From: JAJTFW01 sp903922455
Lineage (GTDB): Bacteria > Bacteroidota > Bacteroidia > AKYH767-A > OLB10
Length of the DNA stretch: 64,000 nt
Reading direction: 5' to 3'
NCBI GenBank assembly: GCA_943329665.2
Contig: CALQEU020000002.1
Coordinates: forward strand, 62,001 to 126,000
This document shows positions 44,664 to 51,166 of the stretch, piece by piece. The translations under genes were made by a program, and so were the position numbers. Numbering within the stretch: position 1 is the first letter of the stretch; each line of letters starts with the position of its first letter. Below the pieces are notes generated by a model. The model was not told the DNA's origin, made no database searches, and worked only from the letters and a program-made list of their open reading frames with translations.

Positions 44664-45929
44664 ATGACAGGTTCAAAAATTACCATTAAAAACGGCAAGC
44701 TTAAAGTACCAACAGATCCAATTATCCCTTTTATTGAAGGAGATGGAATTGGCGCTGATATTTGGGCAGCTTCTGTAAGAGTTTTAGATGCGGCAGTAGA
44801 AAAAGCATTTAAAGGAAAAAGAAAAATTATTTGGAAGGAAGTTTTAGCTGGTGAAAAAGCTTTTAACAAAACTGGTAATTGGCTTCCTAACGAAACGTTG
44901 GAAATCATCAACGATTACAAAGTGGCCATTAAAGGTCCGTTGACTACTCCTGTTGGAGGAGGAATTCGTTCATTGAATGTGGCATTACGTCAACAACTCG
45001 ATTTATATGCTTGCATTCGTCCAGTACGTTGGTTCAAAGGTGTACCGAGTCCAGTGAAAGAACCAGGCTTAGTAAACATGACTATTTTCAGAGAGAACAC
45101 AGAAGATATTTATGCAGGAATAGAATTTTTATCGGGAACACCAGAAGTTGAACGTGTGATTTCATTTTTAACGAATGAGATGGGTGCAAAAAATATTCGT
45201 TTCCCAGCTTCATCTTCTATCGGAATAAAGCCGGTATCAAAAGAAGGAACCGAGCGTTTAGTTCGTGCTGCATTAAATCACTGTTTCAAATACAATCACC
45301 AATCGTTAACCTTAGTACATAAGGGGAACATCATGAAATTTACAGAGGGTAAATTCAAAGATTGGGGTTATGAATTAGCAGAAAGAGAATTTGGTGAGCA
45401 AGTATTTACTTGGGTTCAGTACGATAAAATTAAAGCTGACAAAGGGGAAGAAGCAGCCAATGCCGCACAATCGGCAGCAGTTGCAGCCGGTAAATTAATT
45501 GTGAAAGATGTGATTGCAGATGCATTCCTTCAACAAATTTTATTGCGCCCTTCAGAATACGATGTAATTGCTACTCTCAATTTAAATGGTGATTATGTTT
45601 CGGATGCATTAGCTGCACAAGTTGGTGGAATTGGAATTGCTCCCGGAGCGAATATCAATTACCTTACTGGTCACGCTATCTTCGAAGCTACTCATGGTAC
45701 AGCACCAAAGTATGCTGGTAAAGACATGGTGAATCCTAGTTCGGTAATTTTATCGGGCGTGATGATGTTAGAGTATATGGGATGGGATCGCGCTGCTAAA
45801 TTGATTGTAAAAGGACTGGAGAGAAGCATTCGCAAGAAGCGTGTTACTTATGATTTCGAACGTCAGATGAAAGGAGCTACTAAATTGAAGTGCTCTGAGT
45901 TTGGTGATGAGATTATCACCAACATGTAA
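44664..45929 (+). CDS. icd: Isocitrate dehydrogenase (NADP type)
   Basis: The 421-residue dimeric enzyme decarboxylates isocitrate to 2-oxoglutarate in the TCA cycle. It shows IPFIEGDGIGADIW near the N-terminus, the substrate loop PVGGGIRSLNVALRQQLDLYACIRPV (Ser of the SxN regulatory motif present), FRENTEDIYAGIEF and LNGDYVSDALAAQVGG with the metal Asp. HGTAPKYAGKDMVNPSSVILS precedes the cofactor-binding end. Length and motifs fit the E. coli type NADP enzyme. It is flanked by minus-strand paa genes. The regulatory linkage with paa genes, if any, is not visible. Confidence 0.95.
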   Translation: MTGSKITIKNGKLKVPTDPIIPFIEGDGIGADIWAASVRVLDAAVEKAFKGKRKIIWKEVLAGEKAFNKTGNWLPNETLEIINDYKVAIKGPLTTPVGGGIRSLNVALRQQLDLYACIRPVRWFKGVPSPVKEPGLVNMTIFRENTEDIYAGIEFLSGTPEVERVISFLTNEMGAKNIRFPASSSIGIKPVSKEGTERLVRAALNHCFKYNHQSLTLVHKGNIMKFTEGKFKDWGYELAEREFGEQVFTWVQYDKIKADKGEEAANAAQSAAVAAGKLIVKDVIADAFLQQILLRPSEYDVIATLNLNGDYVSDALAAQVGGIGIAPGANINYLTGHAIFEATHGTAPKYAGKDMVNPSSVILSGVMMLEYMGWDRAAKLIVKGLERSIRKKRVTYDFERQMKGATKLKCSEFGDEIITNM

Positions 45930-45934
45930 AATAT

Positions 45935-46057
45935 GGGGACCTCTAAAAACCCCGGATACTTCGTTTTGTAAAAATTTTCAAATCCTCATTTACAATTGGT
46001 AAACTCCGGTATTGAAAATTTTTCCAAGCCTCGTCTGCGAGATTTTTAGAGATCCCC
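45935..46057. repeat. 123-bp nested palindrome (MITE-like element) after icd
   Basis: The element begins GGGGACCTCTAAAAA (45935-45949) and ends TTTTTAGAGATCCCC (46043-46057), one mismatch as inverted termini. Inside, AAAAATTTTCAA (45970-45981) pairs perfectly with TTGAAAATTTTT (46012-46023), and TTTAC (45989-45993) with GTAAA (45999-46003). The arms are symmetric (20 and 19 base spacers). It lies between the icd stop and the icd terminator. No coding frame is seen. Confidence 0.8.
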
Positions 46058-46073
46058 ATAATAAATTGTAAGG

Positions 46074-46107
46074 AGAGGCTATTTCGAAAGAATAGCCTCT
46101 TTTTTTT
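46074..46107 (+). terminator. Intrinsic terminator after icd
   Basis: Perfect 10-bp stem AGAGGCTATT / AATAGCCTCT with loop TCGAAAG, followed by seven T, located 145 bases past the icd stop. Confidence 0.92.
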
Positions 46108-46160
46108 GTGTTTGATGAAAGGAGGGCTTGAAAAAAGAATATATTTCCCTCTGTATTTCG

Positions 46161-46168
46161 TAAATTTG
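46161..46168 (+). promoter_or_regulatory. Promoter -7 box for the PH-domain gene
   Basis: TAAATTTG lies 14 bases before the ATG at 46183. Confidence 0.55.
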
Positions 46169-46182
46169 ATACAAATAATACC

Positions 46183-46707
46183 ATGATTGAAACGAACAAC
46201 ACCATCACTGCTCAATTTAATCCTATCATTAAAACCTATATTCTCTTTTATGTAGGACTGATTATGATAATTTCCGTTATTGGAATTCCGCTAGCAATCC
46301 TTTGGTTTTTGGGAGTTGGACAATGGTATAGCAAGCATTATTTTGAAAAGTTGAGCTGCGAATTAACAGAAAAAAATCTCCGATTCAGAAAAGGAATACT
46401 CGTTCAAGTTGAAAAAACTATACCGTTGGAAAATATTCAGGACATGACTTTCGTTGAAGGTCCGTTGCTTCGTGCATTTAATTTAACCATGATTAAGGTG
46501 GAAACGGCCGGACAATCGTTACATAATGGAAATGAAATGTCGTTAATTGGTATTTACAATTCCGAGATTTTTAGAGACAAAGTATTAGAAAGAAGATTAA
46601 ACATCGTCAACCGCAGACATGGAAATGAAGAAAACGATTCACTTGCTAGCATCGCCACAACATTAAAATCCATAGAAAAATTAATTATACAATCGACACA
46701 GAAATAA
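46183..46707 (+). CDS. Bacterial PH-domain (bPH2/DUF304) membrane protein
   Basis: The 174-residue protein has one or two N-terminal helices (FNPIIKTYILFYVGLIMIISVIGIPLAILWFLG) and then the bPH2 domain. The core is LSCELTEKNLRFRKGILVQVEKTIPLENIQDMTFVEGPLLRAFNLTMIKVETAG, a beta-barrel with the usual basic residues. Such proteins may bind lipid head groups; no role is known. It is 6 bases upstream of the small T9SS cargo gene, suggesting an operon. Confidence 0.86.
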   Translation: MIETNNTITAQFNPIIKTYILFYVGLIMIISVIGIPLAILWFLGVGQWYSKHYFEKLSCELTEKNLRFRKGILVQVEKTIPLENIQDMTFVEGPLLRAFNLTMIKVETAGQSLHNGNEMSLIGIYNSEIFRDKVLERRLNIVNRRHGNEENDSLASIATTLKSIEKLIIQSTQK

Positions 46708-46713
46708 TAAATC

Positions 46714-47310
46714 TTGAAAAAAATTAAACTACTACTCCTTTTTGTTTTGAGCTTCCAATTTGGATTTGCTCAGCAGGATAGTATTTTTAGTTTTTTCAAT
46801 GTAGAGCAAGAGAATAATAAAGTTGTTGTGTTCATCACTATAAATGGCGGCATACAATGCGCCGGCTTACAAGTACAGCGATCGACGGATAGCATAAACT
46901 TTCTTCAGATCTATGAATTTCCGGGTATTTGTGGGAGTCCGGGGGCAGATGAAAGTTATGTTTGGGTAGATGATTTCCCCGTTAAAAATACTATTAATTA
47001 CTATCGATTAGAAGTTGGAAACTTAGGAATTGTTTCGGATCAAAAATCTGTTTTCTTTCAATATTTTGAGAGCTATAAATTATTAATCACTCCCAATCCC
47101 TGTGAAGAATGCACGGTACGATTTCCTAATGATAAACGAGAAAAAGTTCGGATTCAACTTTTCAGTATTGATGGTAAATTTTTAATGGAAGAAGAAACGA
47201 CCAATAATTTTTATTCCTTGAAAAATTTTGATTTGCAAGGATCTATTTTTTTGGTGAGTATCCTTTATGAGAATGGGAAGAATATTACTGGGAAAATATT
47301 AAAGAATTAG
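46714..47310 (+). CDS. Small secreted protein with T9SS sorting domain
   Basis: The 198-residue protein starts at TTG 46714 because no ATG precedes the signal peptide (KKIKLLLLFVLSFQFGFAQ). A beta-rich central region (~25-120; VVVFITINGGIQCAGLQVQRSTDSINFLQIYEF, CxxxC) is followed by a type A sorting domain (LLITPNPCEECTVRFPNDK; SIDGKFLMEE; to GKILKN). It is one of the shortest T9SS cargo in the window. The function is unknown. It lies 6 bases after the PH-domain gene. The TTG start lowers certainty slightly. Confidence 0.78.
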   Translation: MKKIKLLLLFVLSFQFGFAQQDSIFSFFNVEQENNKVVVFITINGGIQCAGLQVQRSTDSINFLQIYEFPGICGSPGADESYVWVDDFPVKNTINYYRLEVGNLGIVSDQKSVFFQYFESYKLLITPNPCEECTVRFPNDKREKVRIQLFSIDGKFLMEEETTNNFYSLKNFDLQGSIFLVSILYENGKNITGKILKN

Positions 47311-47345
47311 ATTTATGTTTTTTATGAAAATAAAGATGCGAGAAA

Positions 47346-47403
47346 TTTCTCGCTGTTGCTGCGCTTCGCTAATTTTTCTCGCTTTGGCTGCGCTTTGCTA
47401 AAG
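47346..47403. repeat. Two 29-bp tandem repeats
   Basis: Units at 47346-47374 and 47375-47403 both begin TTTCTCGCT and contain GGCTGCGCTTTGCTAA or GTTGCTGCGCTTCGCTAA. They run directly into the 35-bp dispersed repeat, which also begins TTTCTCGC. Confidence 0.7.
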
Positions 47404-47438
47404 TTTCTCGCAACCCTCGGCAAGCTCAGGTTAAAAAG
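47404..47438 (+). repeat. 35-bp dispersed repeat, copy 2
   Basis: Identical to 42039-42073 and followed by GCGCAGAGGCGCAAAG, a variant of the GCAAAG words after copy 1. It is in the gap between the small T9SS cargo gene and paaD. Confidence 0.85.
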
Positions 47439-47540
47439 GCGCAGAGGCGCAAAGTTTTATTGTTGCAAAATTTGTCGAAAAGTTGCTAAGTTTTTTACAT
47501 ACAATTTTTCTCGAAAGATTTAATTAAAATCTCATTTTTC

Positions 47541-48050
47541 TCAATGACACTTAAACAACTCAAAAGGTTGATGGCAGTTATCACAAAAATGCAAGGCTTT
47601 GCAGGCGGTGGAGCCGAATTGACTGGTGAGTGTAGTATTTTTAGAATCGCAAAAAGGGCACATCACTTCAGCATTTTTTACAGAGGATAATGGATGCAAA
47701 TGTTCAAAGGTGAGTTTGGGCGGCGGAGAAATTCCGTAGGCTTTCAATTTAGCTTTGGTTTCTTCGGACATCCAGTCGGTGGTCCAGGCGGGCTTGTAAA
47801 TGATTTTAATTTTTACTTCCAAGCCTTCTGCGCTTAGCTTTTCTTTCACATCATCTTCCATCACCTTCATCGCAGGACAACCGCTATAGGTAGGTGTCAT
47901 CACCACTTCTACTCCACTTCCATCTTCCGAAAAAATCACATCTCTTACCACGCCTAATTCAACAATGTTGATAGCAGGTACTTCGGGATCGGGAATTTGT
48001 TTCAGTAAATTCCAAATGGCATCGGTCGTTATGGGAGTAGATGCACCCAT
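47541..48050 (-). CDS. paaD: Phenylacetyl-CoA epoxidase subunit PaaD
   Basis: PaaD is a MIP18/DUF59-type protein needed for maturation of the phenylacetyl-CoA 1,2-epoxidase iron centre. Residues MGASTPITTDAIWNLLKQIPDPEVPAINIVELGVV open the DUF59 domain; VVMTPTYSGCPAMKVMEDDV carries the conserved Cys (YSGCPA). A C-terminal zinc-ribbon-like part has CPFCDSKNT and CDNCHQPFELFKC. I place the start at 48050, one base past the paaC stop; an alternative ATG at 48065 overlaps paaC. A longer frame back to 48164 overlaps paaC too much to be real. Last gene of the paaABCD block. Confidence 0.9.
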   Translation of the reverse strand: MGASTPITTDAIWNLLKQIPDPEVPAINIVELGVVRDVIFSEDGSGVEVVMTPTYSGCPAMKVMEDDVKEKLSAEGLEVKIKIIYKPAWTTDWMSEETKAKLKAYGISPPPKLTFEHLHPLSSVKNAEVMCPFCDSKNTTLTSQFGSTACKALHFCDNCHQPFELFKCH

Positions 48051-48051
48051 C

Positions 48052-48810
48052 TTACCAAATGGCATCGGGATAAGCGCGCGGTAAATATTGCATTTCGGAT
48101 AACAGATGTCCGAGATGTTCGGTATGTGCGCCATTAAATCCACCCTTGCTTTGATAACCTCCAAGAGGACGTTCTAATTTTGCTTTTGCCAATACTTCAT
48201 TCACCATTTGATCCCATTCTGCACGCAGCATGGAAATATCACAAGCGATTCCACTTTTAATTAAAGCTTGATCGACTTCATCCATCTCAAATAACTCATC
48301 CGTAAACTGCCACAAGTTTTCTAACGCCTCTTTCACTTTTTCATGACTTACATCTGTACCATCACCCAAACGAATGATCCATTCGCTCGCATGACGAACG
48401 TGATACGTCATTTCTTTCAATGCTTTTTCAGAAAGTCCGGCGATGGTATCATCCTTACTTTTCACGAGCGTACGGAATTGCAAGTATGCTAAACATCCAT
48501 GCAAAAAAGAACGCATCATCGTAAAAGCAAAATTGGTATTTGGTTGTTCGACGATACAACGATTTAAAAACTCACGTTCATTTCTAAAGTACGCGATATC
48601 GTCTTCGGTACGGCCTTTACTCTCTAATTTAGCAGCATAAGAATAAAATCCTCTTGACTGACCAATTAAATCGAGGCCCATATTACTCATTGCAATATCT
48701 TCTTCCAAAATAGGACCGTGTCCGCACCATTCGCACATACGTTGCGCCAGAATTAAACTGGTATCGGCGATACGTACACAATATTTATACAAGGCGATAT
48801 TCGTCTCCAT
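48052..48810 (-). CDS. paaC: Phenylacetyl-CoA epoxidase structural subunit PaaC
   Basis: PaaC is the non-catalytic, ferritin-like structural partner of PaaA in the epoxidase. The 252-residue helical protein shows LILAQRMCEWCGHGPILEEDIAMSNMGLDLIGQ (~18-50), FAFTMMRSFLHG, EKALKEMTYHVRHASEWIIRLGDGTDVS and GGYQSKGGFNGAHTEHLGHLLSEMQ near the C-terminus. It lacks the full di-iron ligand set of PaaA. The ATG overlaps the paaB stop (TAATG type), and the stop abuts paaD. Confidence 0.93.
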   Translation of the reverse strand: METNIALYKYCVRIADTSLILAQRMCEWCGHGPILEEDIAMSNMGLDLIGQSRGFYSYAAKLESKGRTEDDIAYFRNEREFLNRCIVEQPNTNFAFTMMRSFLHGCLAYLQFRTLVKSKDDTIAGLSEKALKEMTYHVRHASEWIIRLGDGTDVSHEKVKEALENLWQFTDELFEMDEVDQALIKSGIACDISMLRAEWDQMVNEVLAKAKLERPLGGYQSKGGFNGAHTEHLGHLLSEMQYLPRAYPDAIW

Positions 48811-49100
48811 TAAATTTGCTTAATGCCTTCCGGCGTTTTATAATAATTTGGCCAACGATACATCTTATCATTTCCTGGTTCAAAAAATGGACCCATATCT
48901 TCGGGGGTAGATGCCGTTATAGCGACACTAGGAACCACCCAAATATTAACGGCTTCTTGTCGGCGGCCATACACATCACGTGCATTGAGCAATGCCATTT
49001 CTGCATCGGGTGCGTGTACATTCCCAGCATGCTCATGCGCTGCACCATTTTTTTGCTGAGTAAAAACTTCCCAAGTGGGCCAATTATCTTTTGTTGACAT
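48810..49100 (-). CDS. paaB: Phenylacetyl-CoA epoxidase subunit PaaB
   Basis: The 96-residue protein is the small PaaB subunit that bridges PaaAC heterodimers in the epoxidase. WPTWEVFTQQKNGAAHEHAGNVHAPDAEMALLNARDVYGRRQEAVNIWVVPS matches the family over nearly its whole length. The end IKQI is usual. It is 48 bases after paaA on the same strand and overlaps paaC by one base. Confidence 0.95.
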   Translation of the reverse strand: MSTKDNWPTWEVFTQQKNGAAHEHAGNVHAPDAEMALLNARDVYGRRQEAVNIWVVPSVAITASTPEDMGPFFEPGNDKMYRWPNYYKTPEGIKQI

Positions 49101-49148
49101 ATCTAATAATCTTGAGTATTATATTCTATAGGGCTTAATGAAATCAAA

Positions 49149-50099
49149 CTATTCTTTTGCTCTTTTTTCAGCGTAAGCTATTGCAGCTTCTCTCACCCAC
49201 GCACCATTTTTATGGGCATCGTTTCTTTGCTTCATGCGTAACTTATTACATGGACCATTTCCGGTGATCACACTTTTCAATTCATCAAAATTAATTTCAC
49301 CAAATTCATAGTGACGTGTAGTAGGATTCCATTTCAATTTATCGTCAGGAATTTTTATTCCAATGGCTTCAGCTTGTGGAACGGTTCGATCGATAAAGCG
49401 TTGACGCAAATCATCGTTTGAATACAGTTTTACTTTCCACTTCATCAAATCATCGGAATTGGGAGAATCGGCATCGGAAGGACCAAACATCATCAACACA
49501 GGCCACCAAAAACGGTTTATTGCATCTTGCGCCATTTCTTGTTGCTCTTTGGTGCCACTCATCATATGCGCCATGATCTGATATCCTTGCTTGCTATGAA
49601 AATTTTCTTCTTTGCAAATCCGAATCATGGCACGTGCATACGGACCATAAGAACATTTTGCCAAAGCAGTTTGATTCACGATGGCAGCTCCATCAACCAA
49701 CCAACCCACTGCACCCATATCGGCCCAATTTAAAGTTGGATAATTGAAAATACTTGCATATTTGGCTTTACCCGACAAAAGTTGATCGATCATTTCGGCT
49801 CGATCGGTACCCAAAGTTTCGGCCCCAGAATAGATATAAAGTCCGTGTCCAGCTTCATCTTGGACCTTTGCCAACAACACTGCTTTACGCATTAAACTAG
49901 GAGCACGAGTCAACCAATTTCCTTCCGGTAACATTCCAACAACTTCTGAATGAGCATGTTGCGACATCATTCTAAGCAACTGCTTCCTGTATTTTTCGGG
50001 CATCCAATCTTTGGGTTCGATGGTCTTACCAGCAGCAATTCGTGCATTGAACGCATCAACATGCTTTTGTTCATCTTCCTGAATTTGGGGTTGATTCAT
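49149..50099 (-). CDS. paaA: Phenylacetyl-CoA epoxidase catalytic subunit PaaA
   Basis: The 316-residue di-iron monooxygenase subunit inserts one oxygen into phenylacetyl-CoA. Ferritin-like helices carry the ligands: E in HAHSEVVGMLPEGNWLTRAP (~48-67), ExxH in VQDEAGHGLYIYSGAETLG (~78-96), E in CKEENFHSKQGYQIM (ExxH) and WWPVLMMFGPSDADS. Normal length. It heads the paaABCD block, which would start from a promoter in the gap to the polysaccharide cluster. I do not see a perfect -7 box there. The reductase paaE, the ligase paaK and the ring-opening paaZ are not nearby. Confidence 0.96.
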   Translation of the reverse strand: MNQPQIQEDEQKHVDAFNARIAAGKTIEPKDWMPEKYRKQLLRMMSQHAHSEVVGMLPEGNWLTRAPSLMRKAVLLAKVQDEAGHGLYIYSGAETLGTDRAEMIDQLLSGKAKYASIFNYPTLNWADMGAVGWLVDGAAIVNQTALAKCSYGPYARAMIRICKEENFHSKQGYQIMAHMMSGTKEQQEMAQDAINRFWWPVLMMFGPSDADSPNSDDLMKWKVKLYSNDDLRQRFIDRTVPQAEAIGIKIPDDKLKWNPTTRHYEFGEINFDELKSVITGNGPCNKLRMKQRNDAHKNGAWVREAAIAYAEKRAKE

Positions 50100-50312
50100 G
50101 GGTATTCTTAGATTTATTGTGTGAAATTATGACAATCTGAGTAGGCTGGCAAATGAGATTCATCAGCGCGTATTGAAGAAAACAACAAAAACAACTCAAT
50201 AAAAGTTCTATCAAGACATTAAATTACTTGATGTGCTGTAACAAGAGTAAGAGAAAAGACGTAGACAACAAGCTAAACCTTTAGACAACCTCCTTAAACA
50301 ACGTGATATACT

Positions 50313-50320
50313 TATATTTG
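50313..50320 (+). promoter_or_regulatory. Promoter -7 box for the polysaccharide cluster
   Basis: TATATTTG ends 5 bases before the ATG at 50326 and precedes the first gene of the exopolysaccharide cluster, so it may drive the long plus-strand run to 57971. Confidence 0.6.
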
Positions 50321-50325
50321 TGGCC

Positions 50326-51144
50326 ATGAGATCATTAAAACTAACATTTATTTCCCTTATCGTCTTGAGTTTATTTTCGTGTCGTAGTGTTAACGACGTG
50401 GCTTACTTTCAAAAAGTTAAAAAAGAGAACCAAGATAAAAAAGTAGTTTATCCTAACTTCAATTTAGACCGCAACAAGGAAATTCCGAATTATGAAAACA
50501 TTATACAAGTTAGTGATATCCTCAGTATTTATGTTTCCAGCTTAAGTCCAGAAGCGAGTAGTTTCTTTAATTCAATAGCACCGATTGAGCGAAATGAACA
50601 AACTACTAATAGTTCATTTTCTACCCGCACCGATATTGGATATTTAGTGGATGCGCAAGGAATGATAGAGTTACCATTGATTGGAAAAATAAAAGTGATG
50701 GGATTAAGCACTTCCATTGCTAGAGATACCTTAACGGCTCGACTCGAAAAATACCTTCAATATCCATCCGTAAGAATTTATATTGAAAATTTCAGAGTAA
50801 CGATACTTGGCGAAGTAAATCGACCAGGTGTTTATAGCGTAACCAATGAAAAAATTACGATTCCAGAGGCTTTAGGATTAGCAGGAGATTTAAATATTTT
50901 TGCTGACCGGAAAAACATTACCATTATCCGTGATGAAAACGGAGAAAAAAAATACACAGAGATCGACATTACTTCTCGCGAATTATTCGATGCACCATTC
51001 TATTACTTACGTTCTGGAGACATTCTTTACATTTCACCAGTAAAGGGAAGAGTTGCACAGAGTGATAACTTTTACAGAGTCCTTCCCATTGTAATGAGTA
51101 GCTTAACATTGATTGCCGTAATCGTATCGCGAATCACCAACTAA
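50326..51144 (+). CDS. Wza-like polysaccharide export lipoprotein
   Basis: The ~272-residue protein has a lipoprotein signal (MRSLKLTFISLIVLSLFSC, Cys 19) and the polysaccharide export domain (VSDILSIYVSSLSPEASSFF; GYLVDAQGMIELPLIGKIKVMGLS). An SLBB domain follows (RVTILGEVNRPGVYSVTNEKITIPEALGLAGDLN) and a C-terminal membrane helix (VLPIVMSSLTLIAVIVS). In Wza the helix forms the outer membrane exit ring. GTG at 50320 was rejected as start. The tyrosine kinase gene follows after 22 bases, the usual Wza-Wzc pair. Confidence 0.92.
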   Translation: MRSLKLTFISLIVLSLFSCRSVNDVAYFQKVKKENQDKKVVYPNFNLDRNKEIPNYENIIQVSDILSIYVSSLSPEASSFFNSIAPIERNEQTTNSSFSTRTDIGYLVDAQGMIELPLIGKIKVMGLSTSIARDTLTARLEKYLQYPSVRIYIENFRVTILGEVNRPGVYSVTNEKITIPEALGLAGDLNIFADRKNITIIRDENGEKKYTEIDITSRELFDAPFYYLRSGDILYISPVKGRVAQSDNFYRVLPIVMSSLTLIAVIVSRITN

Positions 51145-51166
51145 TTTACCTAGACGAATATTCAAT

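Noticed and set aside
47346..47438. Possible CRISPR or attachment-site array
   Set aside because: Only two tandem units without spacers, followed by a dispersed 35-bp repeat; no integrase gene and no tRNA next to it.
48051..48164. Extended paaD start with a 33-codon leader
   Set aside because: It would overlap paaC over 113 bases; ATG at 48050 or 48065 places the DUF59 domain at the usual distance.
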